Below, one piece after another: positions 1 to 6,043 of a stretch of 7,783 bases of DNA. The notes under the pieces were generated by a model, which did no database searches, was not told where the DNA came from, and saw nothing but the letters and a program-made list of their open reading frames with translations. The DNA is taken from assembly GCA_027073795.1 (NCBI GenBank), contig JALTEW010000246.1:1-7783 (forward strand). Direction: 5' to 3'. Source of the DNA: a bacterium. Lineage in GTDB: Bacteria > Desulfobacterota > S145-22. A program made the translations under genes and the position numbers. Numbering within the stretch: position 1 is the first letter of the stretch; each line of letters starts with the position of its first letter.

Positions 1-1
1 C

Positions 2-241
2 ACGGGCAGGGTGCGGTCCCGTTATTCCATCTGCTATGATATCCTGAGGGAGTTGAAGCGGCTTCGCAACCAGTCCAACGGGAACAAGATTCTGATACAC
101 GTCCATAAGGACGTTGCGGATATCCTTCTGAATGAAGAGGCGCAAATGGTGGACCTCCTTCAGGAAGAGATCGGGCATGAAATCACCATCCGTTCCACTG
201 ATGACCTTCACATCGAACAGTACGAAATCATCTGCCTGTAG
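2..241 (+). CDS. rng: Ribonuclease G/E family protein, C-terminal fragment
   Basis: The gene enters from the left edge; the reading frame is phased from base 2 and ends at TAG 239-241. About 79 residues are visible. They begin TGRVRSRYSICYDILRELKR, which fits the segment just after the zinc-link CPxCxGxG motif of RNase E/G, where a TGRV-like turn leads into the helix following the catalytic domain. The end, with HVHKDVADILLNEEAQMVDL and a final strand EQYEIICL, resembles the small C-terminal domain that closes RNase G. The protein stops there with no long disordered scaffold tail, so it is RNase G-like rather than full E. coli-type RNase E. Family role: endonucleolytic cleavage of single-stranded AU-rich RNA, in 16S rRNA 5' maturation and mRNA decay. 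The catalytic S1 and DNase I-like domains lie outside the window. The family call is fairly secure; the choice of G over E is inference. Confidence 0.82.
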   Translation, partial: TGRVRSRYSICYDILRELKRLRNQSNGNKILIHVHKDVADILLNEEAQMVDLLQEEIGHEITIRSTDDLHIEQYEIICL

Positions 242-251
242 GGCACAGGCA
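233..251 (+). other. Perfect hairpin over the RNase G stop codon
   Basis: Bases 233-239 (TGCCTGT) pair perfectly with 245-251 (ACAGGCA) around a 5-nt loop, and the TAG stop sits at the stem-loop boundary. The strand downstream is A-rich (AAAATAAA), with no U-run, so it does not look like a classic intrinsic terminator. It could be a 3' stabilising structure or a processing site between this gene and the membrane protein 31 nt downstream. Function is unknown. Confidence 0.4.
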
Positions 252-272
252 AAATAAACCCAGACAAAAACG

Positions 273-1028
273 ATGAGGCGTAAGATATCCAATACTCAAA
301 TAGATCGTTTTCGGGAAGATCGCCGCGCGAATCTGATAAGGCGGTTTGTGGCCCTTGGTGTGTTTGCCGTTGCCATGGCGTATCTTGAGTCGGCGGTCGT
401 TGTTTATCTCCGTTTGTTGTATTATCCTAAGGGATTTACGGTTATCCTGAAACCGATGCCCCTGGCGGTTTATCTCGTAGAACTGGGCAGGGAAGCCGCC
501 ACGATCGTGATGCTTTTTGTCGTGTCCCGCCTTGCCTTTCGCTCTTTCTGGCTGAGGTTTCCCACCTTTCTGTATCTTTTTGCCGTATGGGATATCTTCT
601 ATTACCTGTGGCTTTATCTTTTCATCCACTGGCCCCCATCTCTGGGTACCTGGGACATCCTGTTTTTGATCCCCATTGCCTGGGTCGGGCCGGTCTGGTC
701 GCCTGTGGTCGTTTCCCTGAATTTCATCCTTGCCAGCATGGTTCTGAATCTCCTTTTTAAAAGGGGAATCATTCTGAAACCCCGATGGATTCACTGGTGC
801 ATCGCCATCCTGGGCGCTGCCATGATTGTTTTTTCCTACTTCGAACGTGTGCCGGCCCTCCTCAAGGGGGTTTTACCAACCGTTTACTCATGGCAGTGGC
901 TGGTGGCAGGTCTGTGTCTCGGGTGGGGGGCCTTGTTTCTGACCCTGTTGGGAAGGGATAATATTTCCATCGCCGAAGCCACAAAAAAAAGGAGGAAAGG
1001 ATTTCCCCTTTCCTCCGGAGGCACCTAA
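273..1028 (+). CDS. Conserved-type hypothetical polytopic membrane protein (251 aa)
   Basis: I do not recognise a named family. After a basic, charged N-terminus (residues 1-24, rich in Arg and Lys), hydrophobic segments fall at about 25-48, 64-88, 95-118, 127-161 (long enough for one or two passes), 173-190 and 207-227, so the product is an inner membrane protein with six or seven spans. Notable residues inside or next to membrane segments are Glu39 in AYLESAVVVYLR, Glu70 and Glu74 in LVELGREAA, and an aromatic-rich WDIFYYLWLY block near 106-115. There is no signal peptide or known catalytic motif. ATG 273 has no clear Shine-Dalgarno sequence; a GTG at 348 is a possible alternative start but would trim TM1. 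The gene follows the RNase G gene by 31 nt on the same strand and may be co-transcribed. Its last codons (basic tail KKRRKGF) are made from the terminator of the converging gene. That it is a real gene is likely; its function is unknown. Confidence 0.75.
   Translation: MRRKISNTQIDRFREDRRANLIRRFVALGVFAVAMAYLESAVVVYLRLLYYPKGFTVILKPMPLAVYLVELGREAATIVMLFVVSRLAFRSFWLRFPTFLYLFAVWDIFYYLWLYLFIHWPPSLGTWDILFLIPIAWVGPVWSPVVVSLNFILASMVLNLLFKRGIILKPRWIHWCIAILGAAMIVFSYFERVPALLKGVLPTVYSWQWLVAGLCLGWGALFLTLLGRDNISIAEATKKRRKGFPLSSGGT
983..1016 (-). terminator. Intrinsic terminator of the atoE gene, inside the opposing ORF
   Basis: Bases 991-1000 (GGAGGAAAGG) are perfectly complementary to 1007-1016 (CCTTTCCTCC), a 10-bp stem with a 6-nt loop. 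Read on the minus strand the hairpin is followed directly by eight T residues (complement of A 983-990), a textbook rho-independent terminator 26 nt beyond the atoE stop at 1043. On the plus strand the only T-run (1029-1033) lies 12 nt past the stem, so termination in that direction would be weaker. Confidence 0.9.
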
Positions 1029-1042
1029 TTTTTCACGCCTTC

Positions 1043-2377
1043 TCAGAATAATAGGAGAAGGATGATGTAGATGGGGATACCGATAAACATCAGGGCGATA
1101 CAGTACCCCATGATATCCCGTGCCCGAACGCCACAGATGCCGAGCAGGGGTAGTGCCCAGAAGGGTTGGAAAAGATTGGTCCACTGGTCTCCATACGCCA
1201 TAGCCATGATGGTTTTGGGGATAGAGAAGTGGAGGGTTTCCGCAGCCTTGACCAGAACGGGTCCTTGAACCGCCCACTGCCCACCGCCGGAAGGCACGAA
1301 GATGTTGACGATACAAGCACTGATGTATGTGAAAACAGGGTACGTCGTGGCGCTGGAGATGGCGACGAACCACCCAGCAATGACGGCGACCAGTCCGGAG
1401 AACTTCATCATGCCCATAATTCCCGCGTAAAACGGGAACTGGAGGATGATGCCGGCACATCCCCGAACCCCATCCGAGATGGCGCGGACGTAAGCAATGG
1501 GACGCTTGTGCAGGATGATCCCAACAATGAGGAAGGTAAAGTTGACGATGTTGAGATTCAGGGCAAAACCATGCTTCCCAAAATAATAGAAAATGTAAAT
1601 CAACCCGCCCAACCCGATAAGCCACGAGAGAACGATGCTGTTTTCCATCTTGTCCGCGAAGGTCCATTCCTCCTTTGGAGTACCTTCTTCTTCCCCCACT
1701 TCACAGAGTTCCTGGGGGATGAGCTTAATCTTGCTTTCATCCTTGGGAGACATCAAAAAGAATACCAGGGGGATAACAATCAGCATCACAATAAGCACCG
1801 TGATATTCAAGGAGCTCCCCAGTGTCTTGGCCACTGGGATGATGCCGATATCTTTTGCCAGAAAATGACCCTTTGTAGCAACAAGCAAGGGCGCTGACCC
1901 GGACAGCCCCCCGTGCCAGACAGCCAGGCCCGTATACCCCGCCGCTACGAGCAAGGGATAGTGGAATTTTCGGTTGTTCAGGTATCCTTGGCGACCAACC
2001 TCGAGAGCAAAGATGGCGCCCACAATCAGACCAAGCCCCCAGTTGATCAATCCGGCAATCACGGCAACAATAGCAACCAGCAGGGCGGCTCCAGCAGTCG
2101 TTTTGGGAATTCCAGCCAACCAGCGCAGGAATTTCTGTACAGGAACCGTTGTTGCCAGGGCGTAACCGGTAACGAGGATGACGCACATCTGCATCCCGAA
2201 TTTCAACAGGACCCAAAAGCCCTTGTACCAGTCTAAGATCATTCCAAACCAGGTTGTTTTTGTGAAAATAAGCCCCAAAACATAGGTAAGGATTGTCAGA
2301 AGGATAGCAAATATCATTGGGTCAGGCATGTATTTATGTGCCCAACCAGAGAAATAATTCCCCATTCTTTCAAGCAT
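1043..2377 (-). CDS. atoE: Short-chain fatty acid transporter, AtoE family
   Basis: The 444-residue product closely follows E. coli AtoE (about 440 aa) from end to end. Shared landmarks include the opening PDPMIFAILLTILT (residues 18-31), FGMQMCVILVTGYALA (60-75), INWGLGLIVGA (111-121), a GGLSGSAPLL segment (156-165), ILQFPFYAGI (311-320), VPSGGGQWAVQGP (361-373) and MAYGDQWTNLFQPFWALP (393-410), followed by RDIMGYCIAL. It is an integral inner membrane permease with many hydrophobic spans and a hydrophilic, Glu-rich loop near 211-245. The family imports short-chain fatty acids such as acetoacetate or butyrate. AGGAGG (minus strand, 2390-2385) lies 7 nt before the ATG at 2377 and fixes the start. 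It is divergent from cobT and converges on the membrane protein gene, ending in a strong terminator. No atoDAB-type CoA-transferase or thiolase genes are adjacent, so it appears to be a stand-alone transporter; its exact substrate is inferred. Confidence 0.93.
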   Translation of the reverse strand: MLERMGNYFSGWAHKYMPDPMIFAILLTILTYVLGLIFTKTTWFGMILDWYKGFWVLLKFGMQMCVILVTGYALATTVPVQKFLRWLAGIPKTTAGAALLVAIVAVIAGLINWGLGLIVGAIFALEVGRQGYLNNRKFHYPLLVAAGYTGLAVWHGGLSGSAPLLVATKGHFLAKDIGIIPVAKTLGSSLNITVLIVMLIVIPLVFFLMSPKDESKIKLIPQELCEVGEEEGTPKEEWTFADKMENSIVLSWLIGLGGLIYIFYYFGKHGFALNLNIVNFTFLIVGIILHKRPIAYVRAISDGVRGCAGIILQFPFYAGIMGMMKFSGLVAVIAGWFVAISSATTYPVFTYISACIVNIFVPSGGGQWAVQGPVLVKAAETLHFSIPKTIMAMAYGDQWTNLFQPFWALPLLGICGVRARDIMGYCIALMFIGIPIYIILLLLF

Positions 2378-2494
2378 CTCACTCCCTCCTTTTTAAGGTT
2401 AAATTTACTTTCCCCAAAGTTCCCATTTCTGTAAATGTTCCACCTCCTTCCCGTTTTTTGTGATTTTATTGCTTGCAAATGTATCTGTCAAGCA

Positions 2495-2530
2495 TGTTAT
2501 AAAAAAGTGTTCTGTTATAAGAACGTGTAA
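2495..2530 (+). repeat. Imperfect 18-bp tandem repeat with -10-like cores
   Basis: Bases 2495-2512 and 2513-2530 repeat with a period of 18. Both carry TGTTATAA, then four variable bases (AAAA or GAAC), then GTGT; 14 of the first 16 positions agree. Each copy holds a TTATAA element resembling a sigma-70 -10 box. The second copy also closes a small inverted repeat, GTTCT 2509-2513 / AGAAC 2520-2524. It may be a duplicated operator or tandem promoter elements; the regulator is unknown. Confidence 0.5.
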
Positions 2531-2606
2531 AATCTCAAGTCTGATTAAGACATTGAGTAACAAGATTCAAGAGCTGACAACAAACAGGATGCCCGCATGG
2601 TTCTTG

Positions 2607-2636
2607 TTGACAGACGAGGTGAAATTTGTTTATGAA
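2607..2636 (+). promoter_or_regulatory. Candidate sigma-70 promoter for cobTS
   Basis: A perfect -35 TTGACA (2607-2612) is followed after 18 nt by TATGAA (2631-2636, 4 of 6 matches to TATAAT). Transcription would begin near 2643, giving a leader of about 27 nt before the cobT ATG, just enough to include the GAG-repeat Shine-Dalgarno tract. The spacing is slightly long and the -10 is imperfect, so this remains a prediction. Confidence 0.45.
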
Positions 2637-2644
2637 CGTTTCTT

Positions 2645-2668
2645 GAAGAGGAGGAGGAGGAGGAGGAA
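2645..2668 (+). repeat. GAG trinucleotide repeat forming the cobT ribosome binding site
   Basis: Six tandem GAG triplets (2648-2665), flanked by GAA on both sides, make an uninterrupted purine tract ending just before ATG 2670. AGGAGG occurs in successive registers, including 2655-2660 (9-nt gap to the start), 2658-2663 (6-nt gap) and 2661-2666 (3-nt gap). This decides the cobT start at 2670. Triplet repeats can change copy number, which here would alter the leader rather than the reading frame. Confidence 0.7.
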
Positions 2669-2669
2669 G

Positions 2670-3731
2670 ATGTTTTTGCTTAAAGAGGAGTTATCTAAGA
2701 TCCCAGGTGTTTCAACCGATTTGGACAGGAAAATCAGGGAAAAACTGGATAATCAGGCGCGCCCCGACAGGAGTCTCGGAAAGCTGGAAGAACTGGCCTT
2801 CAAGGTAGCGAGGGTACAGGAAACCCTTTCACCCGAGATAAAGGGAAAGGTTATTTTCACTTTTGCCGGGGATCATGGCGTGGCTGAGGAAGGGGTTAGC
2901 TTATTCCCCCAGGAGGTCACGCATGAGATGGTGGCAAATTTCATCCGCGGCGGGGCAAGCGTTAATGTCATCGCCGGGTTTTATGGCATTGACGTGGCTG
3001 TGGTAGATATCGGGGTCAAAGGGGATTTTGAGGGAATGCCGGAGCTGGTAAGAAAGAAGGTTGCCCATGGGACAAAGAATTTCCTCAAGGCTCCTGCCAT
3101 GACGAAAGGAGAGGCCGTCCAGGCCATCCAGGTAGGGATTGAGCTCGTTTCGGATAAGGTAAAGCAGGGGGTAAATCTCTTCGGCACCGGGGATATGGGA
3201 ATTGCCAATACGACCCCAAGTACGGCCGTGTTATGCGCTATCACAGGCGCGGATCCGAAGAGCGTGACGGGGAGGGGAACAGGAATTGATGATATAACCC
3301 TAAGACGTAAAGTAGAGGTGATAACCGAGGGGCTTATCAAACACCGCCCGGATTCAAAGGACCCTTTTGATATTCTCTGTAAGGTAGGGGGATTTGAAAT
3401 TGCGGGGATTGCCGGGGAGATTATTGGGGCGGCACTGCACCAGTGCCCTGTGGTGGTGGATGGGTTTATCTCCACGGCTGGGGCAATGATCGCTCTTTTA
3501 CTTGAGCCGAAGGTGAAGGACTATCTCATTCTGGCGCACCGTTCCCAGGAGCCGGGCCATGAGGCCATGATGCGATGGATCGGGCAAGAGCCCCTTCTTG
3601 ATTTGTCCATGCGGCTTGGGGAAGGAACTGGAGCGGCTATTGCGATGAACCTTGTCGAATTATCCACGCATGTCTTGAATGATATCGCCAGCTTTGAAGA
3701 GGCGGCGGTGCACAGCCCGGAGAACGCATGA
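2670..3731 (+). CDS. cobT: Nicotinate-nucleotide--dimethylbenzimidazole phosphoribosyltransferase
   Basis: CobT transfers phosphoribose from nicotinate mononucleotide to 5,6-dimethylbenzimidazole (or another lower-ligand base), giving alpha-ribazole phosphate for the cobalamin nucleotide loop; it is cytosolic. From ATG 2670 the protein is 353 aa, matching the usual 350-360. Visible motifs: FTFAGDHGVAEEGVS (63-77), a VTHEMVANFIRGGASVNV block (83-100), GTGDMGIANTTPS (172-184), TGRGTGIDD (200-208), VVDGFISTAGA (262-272), LAHRSQEPGH (288-297) and RLGEGTGAA (315-323). Glu318 in the last motif corresponds to the catalytic Glu317 of the Salmonella enzyme. Asp175 stands where Salmonella has Glu174, a conservative change. 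The open frame extends to 2460, but the upstream residues (a poly-Arg run encoded by the Shine-Dalgarno repeat) are not CobT-like. The stop overlaps the cobS start by ATGA, so the pair is translationally coupled. Confidence 0.96.
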   Translation: MFLLKEELSKIPGVSTDLDRKIREKLDNQARPDRSLGKLEELAFKVARVQETLSPEIKGKVIFTFAGDHGVAEEGVSLFPQEVTHEMVANFIRGGASVNVIAGFYGIDVAVVDIGVKGDFEGMPELVRKKVAHGTKNFLKAPAMTKGEAVQAIQVGIELVSDKVKQGVNLFGTGDMGIANTTPSTAVLCAITGADPKSVTGRGTGIDDITLRRKVEVITEGLIKHRPDSKDPFDILCKVGGFEIAGIAGEIIGAALHQCPVVVDGFISTAGAMIALLLEPKVKDYLILAHRSQEPGHEAMMRWIGQEPLLDLSMRLGEGTGAAIAMNLVELSTHVLNDIASFEEAAVHSPENA

Positions 3732-4468
3732 ACCGTTTCCTTAATGCTGTGAGGTTTCTGACCATTTTCCCCGTCCAGAGATGGGGCTTTCCCACATCGG
3801 AGCAGATGGGGGAATCCATGGTGTTCTTTCCGTTTGTGGGAGCGATCCTGGGGCTGATACTTGTGGGGATAGGCTGGTTATTATCGCCGATCTTCCCCGC
3901 GGGCGTTATTGCCGCGGTTCTTGTGGGGCTTTTGATTGCGATGACGGGTGGGCTCCACTGGGACGGGGTGGCAGATACCTTTGATGGATTGGGTGGTGCC
4001 AAAGGGGACAAGGAACGAATGTTGACCATCATGAAGGATTCCCGGATCGGGAGCCTGGGGGTCCTTTCCCTCAGCTTTATGATTGTCTTCAAGGTAGGAT
4101 TGCTTGCGGAACTTCCTGCCGCGTACTGGAAAGGTGCCCTGATTCTTATGCCCATGACAGGGCGTTTCGTCCAACTGGAAATGGCGGTGTGGGGCCGTTA
4201 CGCCCGCAAGGATGGAGGAACTGGCAGGGCGTTTGTTGAAGGCGCCAAACCGGGAGATTTCTGGCTTGCCCTAGTGGGCGTGGGGATTATTTCGCTTCTG
4301 GCGCTGGGCTGGGCTGGAGTGGGCATCGTTGCCCTGAATCTTTTGTATGGGTATGGGGTCATGGCCTTTTTCAATAGGAAGATCGGGGGGATTACGGGAG
4401 ATATTCTCGGGATGGCAAGCGAAACCAGTGAGATCCTTGCACTCATTTTGGTTTATTTTTTCAAGTAA
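3728..4468 (+). CDS. cobS: Adenosylcobinamide-GDP ribazoletransferase (cobalamin synthase)
   Basis: CobS joins adenosylcobinamide-GDP with alpha-ribazole (or its phosphate) at the membrane, the step that completes the nucleotide loop of cobalamin. At 246 aa it is of normal family length. Diagnostic features: RFLTIFPV near the N-terminus (9-16), the metal-binding-type signature TGGLHWDGVADTFDG (73-87), MKDSRIGSLG (102-111), and GGITGDILGMASETSE (220-235). Hydrophobic spans at about 33-54, 56-72, 110-130, 178-212 and 236-245 fit an integral membrane protein. ATG 3728 overlaps the cobT TGA by four bases (ATGA), implying translational coupling, so the two proteins of consecutive assembly steps are made together. 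The neighbouring late genes cobU and cobC, common in such clusters, are not visible, so adenosylcobinamide activation must be encoded elsewhere if the pathway is complete. Confidence 0.96.
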   Translation: MNRFLNAVRFLTIFPVQRWGFPTSEQMGESMVFFPFVGAILGLILVGIGWLLSPIFPAGVIAAVLVGLLIAMTGGLHWDGVADTFDGLGGAKGDKERMLTIMKDSRIGSLGVLSLSFMIVFKVGLLAELPAAYWKGALILMPMTGRFVQLEMAVWGRYARKDGGTGRAFVEGAKPGDFWLALVGVGIISLLALGWAGVGIVALNLLYGYGVMAFFNRKIGGITGDILGMASETSEILALILVYFFK

Positions 4469-4488
4469 GACAGCTTCGTAAGGTTTAA

Positions 4489-4548
4489 AACTGAAAGATC
4501 AAAGATTGGAGCTGAAAGGTAACGCAGATCTTTTGATTTCATTCAGTT
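4489..4548. repeat. Imperfect inverted repeat downstream of cobS
   Basis: The left arm 4489-4506 begins AACTGAA and continues AGATCAAAGAT. The right arm 4528-4548 reads ATCTTTTGATTTC, then ends TTCAGTT, the exact reverse complement of AACTGAA. The arms pair with a 3-nt bulge and one or two mismatches around a 21-nt loop. It lies 20 nt past the cobS stop and could be a 3' structure or the remnant of an interspersed repeat. Confidence 0.4.
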
Positions 4549-4691
4549 GCGTATTTTGTATCTGTTGCGTTTCAAGATGGCGTTTTCGTAATGCCAGCAC
4601 TCTTATCAGATGTAAAGAATCCCTCAAAATATTCAAAACAGGGATTTAAGACAAATGCCACCCCAGCAGGAATCCCCATTAGGGAAAATTT

Positions 4692-4719
4692 TTGCTAAAT
4701 TGGCCTGAAGATGTATAAA
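4692..4719 (+). promoter_or_regulatory. Candidate sigma-70 promoter for the MFS gene
   Basis: TTGCTA (4692-4697, 4 of 6 to consensus) and TATAAA (4714-4719, 5 of 6) are separated by 16 nt. Transcription would start near 4726, leaving a leader of about 73 nt before ATG 4799. Because the region is AT-rich, chance matches are likely. Confidence 0.4.
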
Positions 4720-4798
4720 CTGAAATTAAAAAACCACCGCTTGGTATCATCGCGGCAATTTCTGTTCACAATTCGTATGGTGATGGAGATGCCCTGAG

Positions 4799-6043
4799 AT
4801 GTGTTTTTCAAAAATCCCTGACGCAAAAATAAACTTTTTTTCTTTTCTGTGGCATTCCTTGTTTCTCGCTCTTGCAAAAAATTTCATGGACATCAACACA
4901 ATTATTCCTGCTATGCTTATAAGTGCCGGTGGGACGACAACCGATCTTGGGATATTAACGGCCATTATGATAGGTGGCGCCAGTTTTATGCAGATTGTGT
5001 TTGCAGGGTTTCTTTTTAAAAAAGTAAGGAAGAAAAGGTACCTTTTAGCAGGAATTTATCTAAGGGTAGGCGCCCTTTTGGGCCTGGGGCTTTTGCTCGC
5101 TAAGGCAGGCAGAATGCCAGCATTGTATATTATAAGCTCTATTTTTATTTTAATCTCTATCTTCACCTTTAGCGGTTCTTTTGCAAACATCTCCTATACC
5201 GATATATTGGGAAAATCAATTACAGGTGAGACCAGAAAGAAGTTTTTTGTAGTTAGGCAAGTTATCCTCAGCAGCGGCATACTGGTGTCTGCTATCATCG
5301 TGCGTTACCTTGTGCGTCATTACGCATATCCACACAATTACAGTATCCTTTTTGTATCAGCGGGCGGCTTACTGCTTATTGCAACTCTCGGGTTCTGGAT
5401 GATAAGGGAAAAACCAACGGATTTCAAAAGTTCGGGGATCAATTTCCTGTCTGTATTTGCGGCATTCAAAAAGATGTTCAGAGAGGATATGAATCTAAGA
5501 TACTATATGCTTTTAATAAACAGTACTGGAATAGGGCTCACCTTGGTACCGTTTTACATTTCTCTCGCAAAAGAACGCCTCGGATTAACGGCAGAAGCGG
5601 TCGGCAATTTTCTGTTGCTGCAAATTATCGGCATGATAGTTTCAACCTTGTTATGGAATTTTCTTATAAAAAAAGGCGCCTATAAGGGTTTGGTCCGAAC
5701 GTACACCTTAATCGGTTCAGTGCTACCGATTCTTGCACTTTTATTTTCTGTCAGCAAAACTATCTATCCCCTTATTTTCCTTTTGTCAGGCTTTAATATT
5801 TCAGCCTATCAGATCGCATTGCCCGGTATTTTGCTCGAGATATCCAAAGAGCAGAACAGGGCACTTTACACTGCCCTTTCCGGAGCAGGCAGTTTTTTTA
5901 CGATACTTTTCCCCATAATAGCCGGTGCCCTTATTTCCCGTCTGGGATACCCATTTGTCTTTGGGTTTAGCATCATTATAACCGCAACAAGCATTATATT
6001 TGTTAATAAAATCAACTGCAAACAAAGCGTAGAGGGAACGTAG
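4799..6043 (+). CDS. Major facilitator superfamily (MFS) transporter
   Basis: The 414-residue product has the length and hydrophobic pattern of a 12-span MFS permease. Spans fall roughly at 14-42, 50-73, 80-101, 108-128, 152-171, 181-201, 236-254, 267-287, 300-317, 322-344, 360-379 and 384-403. The short basic loop KKVRKKR (74-80) between spans 2 and 3 matches the MFS position for a positively charged cytoplasmic loop, and a longer hydrophilic stretch (204-231) divides the two halves. The substrate cannot be read from the sequence. GGAG (4785-4788) lies 10 nt before ATG 4799, and the first hydrophobic segment begins soon after, which supports this start. Codon and base use differ from its neighbours: one counted 60-nt row (5101-5160) has 18 G/C, against 36 in a row of cobS (3901-3960). 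This suggests acquisition by transfer. It is probably transcribed alone. Confidence 0.85.
   Translation: MCFSKIPDAKINFFSFLWHSLFLALAKNFMDINTIIPAMLISAGGTTTDLGILTAIMIGGASFMQIVFAGFLFKKVRKKRYLLAGIYLRVGALLGLGLLLAKAGRMPALYIISSIFILISIFTFSGSFANISYTDILGKSITGETRKKFFVVRQVILSSGILVSAIIVRYLVRHYAYPHNYSILFVSAGGLLLIATLGFWMIREKPTDFKSSGINFLSVFAAFKKMFREDMNLRYYMLLINSTGIGLTLVPFYISLAKERLGLTAEAVGNFLLLQIIGMIVSTLLWNFLIKKGAYKGLVRTYTLIGSVLPILALLFSVSKTIYPLIFLLSGFNISAYQIALPGILLEISKEQNRALYTALSGAGSFFTILFPIIAGALISRLGYPFVFGFSIIITATSIIFVNKINCKQSVEGT

Larger units (their letters stand above)
2378..2669. promoter_or_regulatory. Divergent control region between atoE and cobT
   Basis: This 292-nt AT-rich gap separates two divergent genes. 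It contains, from left to right, the atoE ribosome binding site (2385-2390), an inverted repeat TGCTTG 2470-2475 / CAAGCA 2489-2494, an 18-bp imperfect tandem repeat (2495-2530), a candidate cobT promoter (2607-2636) and the GAG-repeat Shine-Dalgarno tract. I looked for a cobalamin riboswitch (a GCCACTG-like B12 box and its stems) and did not see one. An ORF in frame with cobT stays open back to 2460, but its translation looks non-coding. Confidence 0.6.
4469..4798. other. AT-rich intergenic region, no convincing gene
   Basis: This 330-nt gap between cobS and the MFS gene holds an imperfect inverted repeat (4489-4548), a second perfect pair AATCCCT 4618-4624 / AGGGATT 4640-4646 with a 15-nt loop, a weak TCCC/GGGA hairpin (4673-4685) followed by AAAATTTTT, and a candidate promoter at 4692-4719. 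A short frame from ATG 4591 to TAA 4696-4698 (35 codons) lacks a ribosome binding site and resembles nothing I know. No strong U-tailed terminator follows cobS. The region looks like the left edge of the AT-rich MFS block. Confidence 0.55.

Noticed and set aside
228..794. 188-codon minus-strand frame opposite the membrane protein
   Set aside because: It is rich in Lys, Gly and Pro with no recognisable domain, a shadow of the hydrophobic codons on the plus strand.
888..1667. 259-codon minus-strand frame overlapping the ends of atoE and the membrane protein gene
   Set aside because: It is His-, Arg- and Trp-rich with no domain, lies in another frame of atoE, and crosses the terminator hairpin.
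1166..1897. 243-codon open frame on the plus strand inside atoE
   Set aside because: Its translation is low-complexity and polar (Asp, Asn, Gly rich), as expected for the antisense of a membrane protein gene; atoE matches its family over the full length.
2460..2669. N-terminal extension of CobT by 70 codons
   Set aside because: The extension is not CobT-like, its end is a poly-Arg run produced by the GAG Shine-Dalgarno repeat, and the start at 2670 gives the normal family length.
2378..2669. Cobalamin riboswitch before cobT
   Set aside because: No B12 box or supporting conserved stems were seen, and the predicted leader is too short for one.
4673..4692. Intrinsic terminator after cobS
   Set aside because: The stem is only four pairs (TCCC/GGGA), lies more than 200 nt past the stop, and the T-run is interrupted by an A-run.
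4591..4698. 35-codon frame in the cobS-MFS gap
   Set aside because: No ribosome binding site, no recognisable family, and it includes the inverted repeat AATCCCT/AGGGATT and the weak hairpin.
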